From Glandiceps talaboti (Eukaryota > Hemichordata > Enteropneusta > Spengelidae): a stretch of DNA of 64,000 bases. The notes under the pieces are model-generated. The model saw nothing but the letters and a program-made list of their open reading frames with translations. It was not told the origin of the DNA and ran no database searches. The DNA is taken from the NCBI RefSeq assembly GCF_964340395.1, contig NC_135559.1, positions 4,115,001-4,179,000 on the forward strand, read 5' to 3'. Positions 11,301 through 26,751 of this stretch are shown here, in pieces; position 1 is the first letter of the stretch, and every line of letters begins with the position of its first letter. Both the position numbers and the translations under genes were made by a program.

Positions 11301-13599
11301 GAGAATAACATAATTATACCAATGCCACTAATATCAAAGCAAAACCGGGGAATGTAATGGCAATTTTGAACACAGCAGAACCAGCGACGTAGACACACGT
11401 TGTCGTGATGTAGAACAACCAAGAGTAAATATTCCGTATTTTTTGTTTAACTTAACTCGTGCATGGTCTAATGATACATATTTCACCTTCAGTCACAGCT
11501 TGTATAATTTGTATCTGCCTAGTCTTGATAACACGTAAAACTAATAGTTGAGAACACTATTCAACACAAACACATAACTGTATGTTCTATCTACTAGTAT
11601 CTACACAGTAGAACTTCTTGAATTGATTTTTTTTCACTTACTGAGTCTAGCATAGCATACTTCTAAGAATAAGGACTTTAGGCTTTCCATTTGCTTCACA
11701 TAACCTACGGAGAGAGAAGACACAAACAAGACGTTGAAACTTTGTTTCTATATACATTCTAACAATACTCAGTGATGGTAACAATATTCATCATTTCAAA
11801 TCAGCCAATGTACGAGACAACTATTACTAATTTGTTACACATGTAGATATAAATATATTGCACACAGACATATCTACTGATACATGATATAGGCAGATTG
11901 ACAGAAATAGACAAACACATACATATGTGGTGACTCACAAGAAATGCCAGTTTTTATCATTTTGACTCACAACAACAGAATTTGGCTGTCCCTAGAGGGC
12001 ACAGTTTACACACACTAATGTGCACTTTCATTCTGACATACAGAACACATAAAGCACAAGGGAACATACACTCACGGACACATGAGCACACCAACATTTA
12101 TTTATCAAGTGTTCACACCAAACACAACACCCTCACTAACCTTCATCAAAACACATCTGTAAGCATCCATACAGAGTTTGTCCAAGGGCAGTTTCAACTA
12201 GTTCATGTATTGGAGTGACAGCTGGTTTCAAGTCACGTGGTCCATTGATAACCTGTATAAATGCAGAAATGGTAAAACGTCAACAACTCCTAGGATACCG
12301 ATAAAACCATTAAATATTTTACTTCGCCTTGGTATAAAGTTAATAAATGTATCAATAGTAGGTAGACAAACCAATAAATATCATACTACATCTTGGGTAA
12401 AAAGTGCACAAACCAGTAAATACCACATTGCATCATGGGTAAAAAGTCAACAAAGTTGAAGCACTAGTACGTCAAACCAGGAAATATTAAATGTGATATT
12501 TACTGGTTTGATATACTGAACTATGTTGATTGTGCACAACAAAGATAAAATATGCATTTCAAATAACGGTAACAGAACAAGAATAGAAGTATATAACTTT
12601 ATCAGAAAAGGTCACACTACACTTACCCTATCTTGCAAAAGTTTATTATCATTCACTGCTTTGGACTTTTCTTTTGACCTGGTGGGAATAGTATAGAACA
12701 GTAAATGTACCTCTAACATTAATACTAACAATGTAGGTATGTACACTTAGCTTTATTTTTGTTTCATGCATTTAAAGTAAAAGACAAACTGTAAACTCTC
12801 CATAAAATTTACCATTTATAATTCAGCGAATGTGTGCTTTGGAGCTTTACAAAGACAGCCTTGTTTATCAGTGACTGTATGTATAACACTGGCACTGTGA
12901 ACTAGTTGTGTAACTGAATTTATTATATTGTATATATATCTGAGGCCGGGGGCCCATCTTATTCTGAAATAAACCAATATATATAACAATGTGGGTATGA
13001 ACACTTAAAAGGTGTCTCTTAGTATAAATCTTATAAAGTTATTTAACAACTTACACGATTTGACTTTAAAGGTTAAGGTTACGGTCAAAGCTTTAGTGTC
13101 TAGCTGAAACCTCAAATCAACAGAACTAAAGCAGTTGACTGTGTGTGATCTCTGATCAATAATCACAAGAAATTCTACTTGTCCCTTGAGACAAGTAATT
13201 TTTAAACCAACTTGCCCAAAACAATTGTAAAATTGAGCCCTGCAAATGATCTAAAAATGTCTCCTTATTACTGCCACCAGACATTGTGCTTGAAAATTAG
13301 ATGACAAACAATTTGTATCTTTGTAGATCTTCTTAATCAACTCTTTTGTTATGAGACCACAGTGGAATATATAACATAAATTGCTGCCATATCATCACAT
13401 AAAATCTGTACATTAATTCTTACTTTCGTATTTATGTATTTTTTTATGAATTTTAAAATAAACAATAAATAAGACAACCAAATTACCTTGTTGCCAATTT
13501 ATTCTCTGCTTTGGTCAGTATGTGTGCACACTTGCCCATATCATCCTTTGCCACCTCACAAAACCTCTGAACCACAAAATCTATCAGATTTTCAGATTC
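8348..13599 (-). CDS. tim: timeless exons 16-21: C-terminal domain, open at its end
   Basis: Exon 16 (13599-13487): [20 protein letters not shown], like the SDLIEYVIHKF helix. Exon 17 (12678-12627) is a lysine-rich 17-codon exon. Exon 18 (12252-12141): [18 protein letters not shown]. Exon 19 (11008-10904) begins [15 protein letters not shown]; this acceptor was chosen because it keeps phase and restores the family ECC motif, while a later AG would give an immediate stop. Exon 20 (9469-9269): [37 protein letters not shown], very close in pattern to fly TIM (KSIPVVQW, IPDYWTPE, KKLGPL). Exon 21 (8468-8348): [18 protein letters not shown]. No stop is reached; the final exon was not recognised. 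Confidence 0.8.
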
Positions 13600-16500
13600 C
13601 TGTAATAAAATAATAATTTGTAAGTAAATTTATGAAGTATTAGATTCTAGTGATATACATGTGTGTTAGATGAACACTGTATATTCATGATGCCTATTCC
13701 TAAGTGCTTATTACTTTCAGATCATAGTCCTGACAACTATGAAATAAGGAAAGTGAAATACATTCTCAGTTTTGTGTTTCTTGGTAATTGCGTTCAATGT
13801 ATCCATTTATTTACTTATTTATTTATTTATTGAATCCCTTTTGTATCAGGGGCTCACTAAGCATGTTAGGAGCAGCACTAAGAAAAAATGACAATACACA
13901 CACTACTAAAAAGCAGAACATCGTCTAGCTACGCTTAGGGACAATCAGACAATGTCACACAAGCAAAACAAATGTACATGATTGTAAACACATTACAATA
14001 CTTCCATAAATTTACCCAGCCCCATAACTCCTTTAAAAGTAAATTTTTATCAACTTATCAACACCTCAGTAGCAAATATAAAAGCTGTTATTATTGGAGG
14101 AGTGAAAGTTTTTTGTTGGAATTTGGTCAGAAGTGCAAAAATGAAGTTCATCGATCACATTGATGCCAGACCCCTCCTCCATAAAAGAATGAAGTTTGCT
14201 TGTGTGACATTGAGCGATCATCCCTTACAATCTACTAACATTTTAACATTTTGTTGTCTCACCCACCAAAAATCTTGCTAGCCCTGCTAACTCTTATAGT
14301 ATGGCTTGACAAAAATCTTAATGACATTGCTATATCTTATCTTCTGGCACAACAAACAAGTACAGTTGTTACATGTATGTATGTCTGCCCATGTCCTATC
14401 AAGCAACAGTGGACAACTATGCCAACAATGATGGTGAAACAGAGTTTCAATTTGGTACTCTTAGTAAGATTGTGAATTTAAGTGAAATCATGTCACAAGT
14501 CTCAAATACCCAAGTTTATGAAAATACCCTTTTCCTGGAGTGATGTTCCCTTGTAACTGGCTTCGGGTATAATAAAGGTAAGGATAAAACAGTGATAAAA
14601 GTGGTCTGTAGTTGAGGTGTTTTCTTTTTTTACTTACCTGTGACAAGCAGAAGTTCACCTCCCACATGTTTGCAAACGTTGTCAAAATGGACGTTTGATA
14701 CAGTGTTTCTATTTTGTTGACATCAGCAACCACATGAAACATCATGGTCAAAGTAGCTTCATTGACAACTGGGTCATTATCAGCAAACTTTGACAGTAAA
14801 TGAGCGTATGATGCCATCACTTCAAATGATGCAAACCTAGGAATTTACAGAAAAATAACAGCAATATTTAGACATAATAGATGCAGAGAAATAAAATGAG
14901 ATTGAGATTGAGATTGATGAATTAATTATCTTATTGAATAGTCAATTCCATTTTTCAGAACATTTACTCACATAACACCATATATAACTGGTAATCCAGC
15001 CTTTGGTTTACCATGATGGACCTAACTAAATCTACTGTTCTTTAATATGGTAGATTTACGCAAGTTGGAGATAGCGGTTCCTCTACTATGCAATTCTAAT
15101 CACCCTGTACATACATAAAGGCATGCATACATACATGCATAAAAACACATACTCTGACACCCATACTCATACACGTCTAAAATCTTACTTTTCAACATGT
15201 GCTTTTATCTGGAAAGAACTGACATCCTGGTCTTCATTCAGTACATGTTGTGTCATTAGGAGAAGTTCAGTGTTTCCCATAACAAGGTCTCTGAGGTATT
15301 CCACCGTTTCCGTGTCAGGATTATATTTCCTGATAAGTAGGATGTACATGTTGTACACATTGCTACACTGCATTATTTGCCCTGTTAAAAAAAAAAATTA
15401 GGCTTGTAAAAAAATTGTTTGGTTCCGGTTACCCGGCCCCCTTCCTAGTTTTACATGCTGACCCTAAACTAAATAGTGGATGCAGAAACTAACGTCATTA
15501 CAGCAACTTAAAAGATGATATAAAACTGTTCTTTCAATCTGTAATGGTTGTACATCGGATGAGAAGAAACCAATAACAAATAGACCATATGGAAAACAAT
15601 GGAAAACATAACTACCTGAAATAAAAAATCGACCTACCCCACCTATTCTAAAATTGAGTGTAATAGTAACCACACAATCTTATTTTGTTAGGCCTTAGAG
15701 AAAAGACAGTTACAAAATGTAAACTGTCAGCTACATTTTGTGCATTCAGGCTATTGCTGTGGTTCAATGTACTACTAAACCAGCATGACTATAGAGTTGA
15801 AATCATGCAGCACAATGTTTTTATGTCTAACACATTTTTTTTACAAATAACATAAGGCAAAATACAGGCACTGATAGCACACAAGCTTGTCAAGTGGTAC
15901 ACTTTATCTCACTGTGAACACAAATCAACATCACTGTCAGATGAAACAAGTAAGATTCAAACACAAAGCTGTTTATTTGTGTTCACAGTGAAATGAAATG
16001 AAATGTAAGATTCATGTGCGTGCATATTAAAAAATACCGCCAATGGCGTTGTAGCACAACTGTACAGTTTTTAAAAATGTTTATCCATATGCTAGTCCAT
16101 GCTAACAATAGGTTTTCATTTGCTGAATGACTATCCAGTTGCCTATCCAACCATGTTGCTATCTTTACGATATATGTCATCATTTGATTGTTGCTATGGG
16201 CGTGGTCATGTTGTTAGATATATTTGCAAACATTTTTGTATGTTTTTGGTCACTTGTTTATGAATTCCTGATATTATCTTTGCAATATACATGATCATTT
16301 GGCTGTTGCTATGGGCGTGGTCTTGTTGCTAGGCATATTTACATACATTTTTTGAATGTCTATTCCCCATTGTTATCTTCGCAATATATGTGATCATTTG
16401 GCTGTTGCTGTGGGCGTGGTGCTGTTGCTACGCACATTTGCATACATTTTTTGAATGTTTATTCATTTGTCTTTCTATTCCTGTTGTAATCTTTGCAATA

Positions 16501-16851
16501 TATGTGATTATTTGGCTGTTGCTATGGGTGTGGTCTTGTTGCTAGGCAAATTTACATACATTTTTTGAATGTTTATTCAAATATTAATCCCTGTTGTTAT
16601 CTTTGTGAAATATGTGACTGCTTGGCTGTTGCCATGGGTGTGGTCATGGTTGCTCGGGTATTTGCATACATTTTTTGAATGTTTACTCACTTGCCTACCA
16701 GATGATGCTATTTGACCGGTGGCAAGATCATTTTGATTTGAACAATTTCCTAACTAGAGACCCAAGGTAATGCACCCACAACATATCATGGCAATCGGTC
16801 CAGCAGTTTTTGACTTTAAGTCATTTACATACATACACACATACATACACA

Positions 16852-16919
<68 letters not shown>

Positions 16920-18863
16920 GACAGACAGACAGACACCGGGTGATCCCTATAACACTACTCAACCTCAGTTCAGTTGTGCTAAAAAGTGTTAATAACACTG
17001 TGTGGCGGAACTTTGATGAAAACAAGCTTAAGAGGGATTTACAAATAGACAGGAGATTATGGGAACAGCTTTAGTTGGATTTAATAAGACTGAGTTGCAC
17101 ATATTGATAAAAGCAGTTTAAAACCTGTAATATGATATCTATGTATGCACATGTTGGGGACTGCAGATATTGCTGTTTTTTGATTAAAGAACAGATGTGT
17201 AGTCAATCCTATGTATGGATGTATGGATGGTTCTCTATGACTACTACACATTTCACATTGTTGGCATTCTCGCAAACCAGAGTTATTATTTCTACCACTA
17301 CACTTCGAAACAAATAATAATAGGGACTGGCTCTTTAAGAACGGTACCGTAAAACAGTTGTGGTTTGCGACAATGCATTGTAGGAAACATATTAAACGTC
17401 ATTTTCTTAATCCCAACATTCCAAGTAATTACCAAACTATCATCTACACGAATTATAATTATAGTGTTATAATTTTTTTTAACTATGTTTGGCTCAGCCA
17501 TACTAATATGACGGAACCCCATGATGTGCGAGTGTAAGTGTAGTGTATTCTGGGTATTTGTACATATGCTTATAATGTTCTCTGCAGCCGTACTTTCATG
17601 AGCATAGAGAGTAAAAGGGCAGGAGAAAACACTACAAGCAAGCACCCCTGACAACCCACACTGGAACTCATGCGGAATGGGGTTCTGTTATATGTTTATT
17701 TGAAACAGCAAATTTCCATAAAAATGATACTGTGTGATTGCGTGCTTTAGTGAACAACGAATGGCTGTGCCCTAATTTGCAAGCAGGTATGCAATATTAT
17801 TTCTGTATTGTATTGCAGCCCAAATTCCCCTTGTATGTGTGCACACCAGTGTAAGTAATCACTGGTACATATGTAATTAATAATACACAATATTTGTTTT
17901 GTACAGAATTAGGTTTCAATCCCTGTATCTTGTATTAATGTTATCTTATCAGTGAAACCATGAGGTTCATATGGGGTCATTTTTTTGTTCTGGACCAATT
18001 TTTTCTTTAATATCTCCACCTGACAAATACTTAAACATCTAATATTTCATTCGAACCTGAACTGGGCCTTTAATCATAAAACACTTTTCCAAAATAAAAA
18101 TCTTACAATTTATACTGTTACTACACTCATGAACTTGAGACTCCCCATCAGGGGAAAAATAAGGGTTTGATGTACAAGTGTTTGAAATAGGGCAATACAT
18201 GTCAAAATGATATCAAAATGAAGTCATTTCAGAATCCAATATGGCCGTCGAATCCAATATGGCTGCTGAATACTGCGTTAATAAAAGATTGATGATTTCC
18301 TTGGAAATAAGACCATGGACCCCCAAATTTTTAAATGCCATGTTCTCCTTCTGTTGTTGATATCAACACTGTGTTATGAACTCAGCATAGGTTCAACTGA
18401 ATTGAAGTTTCAAGTGAAATCATTGTTTGTGAACTCTAGAGAGTTTCATAAGATTTGTGATTGATACATAATGGATAATGGAAATACTATACATTTATAC
18501 AGATACAGTTACATATGTGTTAGACGATGCAGGCAATCAAGAACTGACAATTCAAAAACTGACATTTATTGTTTTCACACCACTCACTTATTATTTGCAT
18601 GGCAGTGTTTCTGTTTTCTTGGGCAATATCACTTCTTCCATTATCGGCAAGATATCTTGATAATGTAGTAAACATTTCTCTCACAGCCTTTGCTAGTATG
18701 CACAGTCTGAAATATAATAAATGATATTGACTATAACCAAGTTAAACCTATCACACATTTCTCTCGCAGCCTTTGCTAGTAGTAGTACATGGAGTCTGCA
18801 ATACAATCGGTACTAATTAACAAGACAAATTATCATAAAATAGTTATCTTTATTTATGTTCTT

Positions 18864-18894
<31 letters not shown>

Positions 18895-19091
18895 CTACTA
18901 CTACTTTTCTATGTAAGAACTACATGGATCAATTAAAAATTTCTACTCATATTGTTATAAAATATTTTGGAGTCCGTGAACATTCATTCTCAAACTACAT
19001 GTACGTCTTTCAACATGTGAAAGTATACATAGGTATGGTAGTACAGATGTGTGTATGTATGTATGTATGTATGTATGTATGTGTGTGTGTA

Positions 19092-19140
<49 letters not shown>

Positions 19141-20324
19141 ATGTATGTATGTATGTATGTATGTATGTATGTATGTATGTATGTATGTATGTTATGTATG
19201 TATATATGTGAGTGCATGCATGTTTATCCATGCATAACTATGTGTATCATTGTATGTGGTTTGTGTAAATATAAAGATGTGTTTTTGTATACATAAATGT
19301 ATGTGGTATGCGTGAATAGGTGTGTACACGTATCAACTTACACACTAAGACTTCTGCACTTGTGTGTATGTGAATGTAGGCATGTATGTTGGTCCAAGCA
19401 TGGCTGCATGTGTATGTTATGTGTTTGTGTTATCTAATTCAATGTTATTTTTTATAGAAATATCTTTTTGTCAAATTTACCTTGAGAAGAAAACGTCAGC
19501 TTGTTCTGGTTTCTGTGCACAGGCATAGATTTCAAACGTCCTCAGTGTAAGGTAGGAAAGACAACTGATCATACCAGCTGATACAGTCTCACTGTATGGC
19601 AAAATACAAGGTTCAATATCTTTTATACCATTCATAAGCCAAGTTACTGTCTTTGAACTGAAAATATGGATTTATACACCCTGGTCGCCTTACATCACGA
19701 CAACCTGTGTCTATATCACTGGTTCTGCAGGGCTCAATATGAGTCGAAATGTTCCAAATCATCATTGATTTATCATAAATTATACTTGAGATAATAATTA
19801 TATTCTTCCCAAATATTTTTCTTTATTTAGGTGGAAAATAATCATGACCATCTAGCGACTATTAACTATAAACTATTAACACTATTAAACGGTCAAAGCA
19901 ATTGAAATCTATGGATAAAAAATTACTGAGCTGTATGTACACATGAATTATGATGCACAGACACAAATATGGACAGGAGGTCATCCCCATATCCTCCCTG
20001 ATGGGGTTAATGTAAAGTACACATGAATTATGATGCACACACACCAATAGATGGACAGGTCATTCCCATAGCTCCATGATGGGGTTAATGTAAAGAATTG
20101 TAACTGTACCTGATATCTTGTAGCTGAAGCACTGATACTTGACTAAACTGTAGGTAATATCCAATGGCCCAGTGAAGGTATGTGTACTCAACCTGACAAA
20201 TACCACGGTTTGTTGCCTATGAACAAGAATTACAAAAGTTACTCACTGTCTTCAAGTGTTACTGACTAAATGGTAACATAATGTATGCTACAGTTTTCCA
20301 TAGCATTCTACAAGTCTCCCCATC

Positions 20325-20359
<35 letters not shown>

Positions 20360-20447
20360 TTTGTTTGTTTGTTTGTTTGTTTGTTTGTGTGTGTGTGTGT
20401 GTGTCTGTATCTGTGTGTGTGTGTGTGTGTGTGTGTCTGTATCTGTA

Positions 20448-20493
<46 letters not shown>

Positions 20494-23400
20494 TGTGTGT
20501 GTACCAGTGTGTCCTCCAATAAACAAACAAAATCTGTTGTTTGGGGATAAATATGATAAAGACGGTTTACTTGTGAGTTACAACACACAAATACACACAC
20601 TCAACACATGTATTGATGGCTGTACTGTCTAACAGATGGCTTGAATTATTTCTATCTTTAGTTACAGATTGCATCCAGCCAAGTGCTGTGGCCATATGTA
20701 CGTGAAGAAGATTTTAAAATATTTAAAGAAATTTAATAGTGTATTTAGACAGTTGTACTCAATATAGTCACAATTTATTTAAAGGAAGTCTTAAATAATA
20801 AAATAATATAACTTGGTAAATTATCTTTGTCTTGAACTCTCTTTGTATTTCTCAAGAAATTATGATAATTGTGATTTCATTTCCTGAGACTTTCCCAAAC
20901 CCTTGCAGGAAATCCCCAAAATAACTAAACACATGTCAAGTGCAGTGGAGTTTCTTAACACTTATTTTATCACCTAAAAGTATATATATAAGTTGATAGC
21001 AGTAATCAATACAAGTATACTAAAGACAGAAATAAGTCTGACTGGACTTTTACTTTAAGTTGATAGCAGTGATCAATACAAGTGTACTAAAGACAGAAAT
21101 AATTGACTGGACTTTTACTTTAAGTTGATAGCAGTAATCAATACAAGTATACTAAAGACAGAAATAAGTCTGACTGGACTTTTCCTTTAAGTTGATAGCA
21201 GTAATCAATACAAGTATACTAAAGACAGAAATAAGTCTGACTGGACTTTTACTTTAAGTTGATAGCAGTAATCAATACAAGTATACTAAAGACAGAAATA
21301 AGTCTGACTGGACTTTTCCTTTAAGTTGATAGCAGTGATCAATACAAGTGTACTAAAGACAGAAATAATTGACTGGACTTTTACTTTAAGTTGATAGCAG
21401 TAATCAATACAAGTGTACTAAAGGCAGAAATAAGTCTGACTGGACTTTTACTTTAAGTTGATAGCAGTTATCAATACAAGTGTACTAAAGGTAGAAATAA
21501 GTCTGACTGGACTTTTACTTTAAGTTGATAGCAGTAATCAATACAAGTGTACTAAAGACAGAAATAAGTCTGACGGGACTTTTATTTTAAACTGTACCTT
21601 GAACTCCATTGAACACCTGTTTAACCCATTCCTTGTAAAAGCATATGCTAAATCTTGAAGTAAAGAACTGTAGGAAGAAAAAGCCAAATCAAAGTTATGT
21701 GTCTTTCTTCCTGTAATATAAACACATTTACATATTTCTCTACACAACATCGTTAACTGTACCGGAAAAACTGAAGAATCCCCTTTATACAATTTCTTTC
21801 ATAGTCATGAACAGAAAGCATAATTTAATCTATTAATATAAATTTGTGTTTACCAGAAACTAGTGGACATAACCAAGAAATTCAAACTAGAAAAACCTTG
21901 TTACAAATGAAAAAGCATGCTTTATTTCTGTTTTCAACTTTGCAATTGTTCGTAACAAAAGTTCACAGCAAAACTTCATTTCGCTACATTGATTTAATAT
22001 ATGGTGTTCTTTTTATATAACTTTTCAGGGCAGACCTTATTTAAATCTTGACTTAGCTGTCCATCCCTTTTCAACTATGTATAGGTCCATCCTGTCCATC
22101 AAAACGATAGGGTTAAACTAAGTTGTATGGATGTAAGAGGGAATAATTACCTGTAATCTGAGTCCCAAGAACTGTTTGAACTATCATAGGATAATGTTGA
22201 TTGTCCGTCATCACTTTGTCTACTGTCATTGTCACTTTCACTTTCACTGTTTTCTCTGTCGTCGTTCACAACGTTAACTGTTGCAGTTTCAGTGGCTGAT
22301 GTTGCTCCTTCTTCTTCTGACAACTGAAGAACAAATATTTACGATTGTTAAAAAAGATGAGACTGTGGTTACTATGGTTACACCACCTGCCTCTTACCAC
22401 TGTGGTCAGGGTTCAAGCCTACCCTGGTTTTGATTTGCCACACTGGAAGTACAGAGTGTCGTTCAATTTGATTCTACTGAACAATGGAGGTTTCCCCAAG
22501 CACTCCAGTTTGCTCCTACACTAACATTGAACACATGAGGGTTGGCACTCTATGACTTCTTGGGAGACAAGCATGAAATATGCTAAAGAACTATCCAATA
22601 TAAATAATGATTATTTTATTGTTATCATTATTGTGAGTGACTTACGAAACAAAAACTAAATGATAACGGTATTCATAACTACCCTCCCCCAGTGTAGCAT
22701 TTGGCAAACCCTCAGTGCATCTAAAATACATGTTGCGGTGTCAGGAGGTACATGATGCATCTCACTGTGTATCGCTGTGAAATATTGTCAGAGGCCAGAT
22801 ACATCCAAATCACATTATTGATATGTTATCAGTGGAGCCATACAGATAGCATATTATTCAGTTGATTTTAATACCTTAACTATGAGGATTTAAAGGTCTG
22901 GCATTCAATGGAGAAAAGACAATTAGAGACATTTGATTTATTCGTCTTTATGATGTATCTCAATTTGTAAATTTATTCGTCGGACAATTATCTACGTGAA
23001 GACGGACTATAATGCAGTGGGAAAAGACTCCCTAAGTCACTAGAATTTGATTTCAAACGTACTCAAAACGATTACGTAAATTATGTATCAAACCGGACTT
23101 TTAAGTTTCAGTTTCGTTTGTATATATTCAAGTATGAGATGTAAGTTATTGATTTAAGATGGTTGTGATTGATGTTAATTAAAGTCACAGTATTCTGACA
23201 TTAGAGCCATAAGGATTACATAAGATTATTCCTTTGTTCTGGAACAATTTTTCCACAGCTCTAATAGACGAATATTACTCCAAATTGAACTGGGCCTTTA
23301 AAAAGTGGTCTTGAATAATAGTGCCGTACCTTAACTTTGTGACGCAGCTGTTCTGTTATGGCATCTTCTATGCTGTTATCCTTGTCGGACGATGAGCATG

Positions 23401-26400
23401 ACATAGCAGACTCGCTGTTATTACTCCACATTGCATATGACATACTCTTTCTCTTGTCTTCTGCTAAACTCTGGATAAATAAATCCACAGGCTGTAGAGC
23501 AAACAAAAGATTACCATAATGTTAACATATCTATAAGGTATGTTTGGATCAATACCTAATTTCTATGAAAATGACTCATAAACAATTATAAGGTACATTT
23601 GGATAAAAACTAACAATAACAATTTAATTTACATCACCATACAGTATGTTTGCACGGCTCAAACTTAATTTTCCTGAGTACTAGCAGTTTCACTGATGAA
23701 GAATTTCAATTCCCTGTACTCGAGATTTACAGTGTCAAAGTCAAAGTCATTACTCCTTAAGGGAATTGAAAAGTGTTGAATAAACTGTTGTAGTTCATCA
23801 CTACCATGAACAATCAATTGATCTCTTTCATCTCTTGGCCACAATGAAATATCAAACATTGTTGATACTGAAGATATTACTACACTTTGCACGAATGGAT
23901 TAAATTTCTGCTTAAAAAGTCACACATATGTATCAGTACACGTCTTTCATTGTTCTCAAACTGGTCTCAAGTTACGTATTCACTCAGTACATTTGTACTT
24001 GTGAAAGTAGATCGGCTGTTCCTACCACTCATTAATACCCCCCTCCTTGTTATGTCACATGTAATCCGAGCATTTACTTGCCCAGCTTTCCCAGAGGGGC
24101 GTGTTGAAAGGCTTTTCTAAAGCGTTGTGATAGCCCCTAAATGGTAAACATATATAAATGGCGCCCACCACAACGAGCAAGGGAGTAAGGTTTTTTCATG
24201 GCACAGCTCACTGAAAAGACGCACTTGCTCTCCGTTTTGCTCTCTAACCATGGAAGGACGTGGGTGGTACTTCGAATTTCCATGTTCTAACATAGTGTTT
24301 ACGGTAGTATGGAGTAAATACATGGACTGTCCACTTTCTTTGTCAATTTAAGGCTTCTTTAAGGCTTACGATTTTTTTATTCAAGTTGATCTTAGTGTAT
24401 TGACACAAATATTTTACTTGCCCCTATGGGCAAATAAGAATGAAAATGTACTTGTCCGGCAGCTCATTTAACTTGTCCCGGGCAATTGGACAACCGTTAA
24501 GTTCGAGCCCTGGTTTGAATAATAAGTAATATGCATAAAAATAACAATCTAGTTCACATCACCATACAGTAGGTTGGGATAATTTATTTTTCTTTGTCCA
24601 GCCAGGTTAAATACTTGTGACTTAAGGGTTGTCACTACTTGTTTACTGACTCATAGCGACAACCCTTAGGTCACAAGTATTTTCCGGCTGAATGAAGAAA
24701 AATATTGAAGAATAACATACTTATACCAGCACCAGTAATAGCAAAGAAAAATTGGGAAAAGTAATGATAATTTTGAACATTTCGACTCATTATATATTTC
24801 GAACACAGCAAACCAGTGATGTAGACAAGCATTGTCATGATGTAGAACGACCAGAGGATATATTCCATATTTTTTGTTAAAATAAAATAAAATAAAATAA
24901 ATTTCAATTGACATCATTCTCAGTTACAATACGTGATAAAACAGACCCACTGCTATTTCTCCTTCATACGTAGTAAATTAAAGCAATAAAATATCACTGA
25001 CCTTTTCTTTGAAAATGACACACAATAAATGCAATATGGACGTCATCCACTGCTTCTGTAAGACAGAACATTAAAATAACTTTAGAAACATATGAGAACA
25101 CGATTTGAATAAGCTAACCAAGCCATTGAAGTATACTATATTTAGCTCTGTGTAGATAATGTACAACCATTGTGTTTCTGATACTTTAAATCTACTTCAG
25201 ACATATTCAATCTCAAGTGTCTGTTGTGCTATAATTTCTGAAAATCCTTGCTACAAAGATGGAGAAATAAGAAATATGCACTTTCTGCTACATTTTATTA
25301 TGTGTTGTGGCATCTCAGTCAATAGCCCGGAGGACCGGGTAGATTTTACCTTTCATACCAACTGTTTCATAGTCAGCCCTCATCCAAACAACACTGATCT
25401 CTGACACAGACATTTCTAACATAAAGGTTTCATACCAGCTGTTTCATAGTCAACCCTCATCCAAACAACAATGATCTCTGACAGACATTTCTAACATAAA
25501 GCTCTTTTTTGTTGAGGATTCATTACAACAATGCGAAATACAACAACAGATTATCGATGTCATAGCCATATATGTCATCAACGTAGCTGTCCCCACCCAG
25601 AAGTAGACTTGAATTACGATCAGTGGATATCCAAATGCCTGACCACTATCTTTCCAACTCTTTGGGACCGTCTCCAATCATACAATGCCAAAAAACAGAT
25701 TATAATGAAACTTAATTATAATGAAACTTACCAGTTCTGGACGCTTGCACAGTGACACAATAACTTGACTGAAACCTTCTTCCAAAAAATTCCTGAAAGA
25801 AACAAAATTATTACAGAAATTCAAAAACATCAAAATCACATTACAGGACATTTCTAAATCTCTATTCTGTAAACTTGAGAGACTACAGTATTTATATTTC
25901 TTTAGAATATCAAAAATGGTATAACCATATTAAAAATTGTCATATTGATCAGAAATAGGTATTCATTTTTGATTTGTATTTAGCAACATAACTTTTACTA
26001 CTATGTTTTTTCTACTTGAAGGTCACCATGCATAACTCTTGGGGAAGCGAAAGACACATAAGCAGACACGGACTGGACTAAGGCCCCTTAGTTCACTTGA
26101 TTTCTCATCGGCTGAATAAAGCAAAATTCTACATAAGTATCACACCATAGAACTATGACAATCATGTCAAAATTATCAATATTTTTATAACAATAATGCC
26201 ATCTGTAATACACTGCTGACTTTTACTGCTGTTTTGGTGGAGGAAAAATATAAGATCATGTTCTCAAAAGTACTACGCAGGACATGGTTTTCCCCAAATC
26301 ATCTTAACATCATATACAATACATGATGATCAATGTATTCTCTCTAGACCAGTTTCTTTTACAGCAAATTGTTGTGACATATTAAAGTTTGGTGTTCCTC

Positions 26401-26679
26401 TGTCCCTTACCATCCATGTGGTCACTCTCAAGAAAATCTAGCTATTGTCATTTACTACCAAAGGCAAATTAGGCAGCAGTGTTTTTATATAAAAGTCCAC
26501 ACAAGCATTTTTATTACAAATTACCTAAAACAAAATACCGACACTGACAGCATGCAATCATATAAAATGATGCATTTGATCTCACTGTGAACAAAAATAG
26601 CACCAATGGCACTGTAGCACAACTGCACGCACTCACGCACGCACACATGCATCACATGTACACACGCATCACATGTACA

Positions 26680-26751
<72 letters not shown>

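Noticed and set aside
23665-23892. An extra timeless exon between exons 7 and 8
   Set aside because: Exons 7 and 8 already join in phase and match the family contiguously; the ORF looks transposon-derived.
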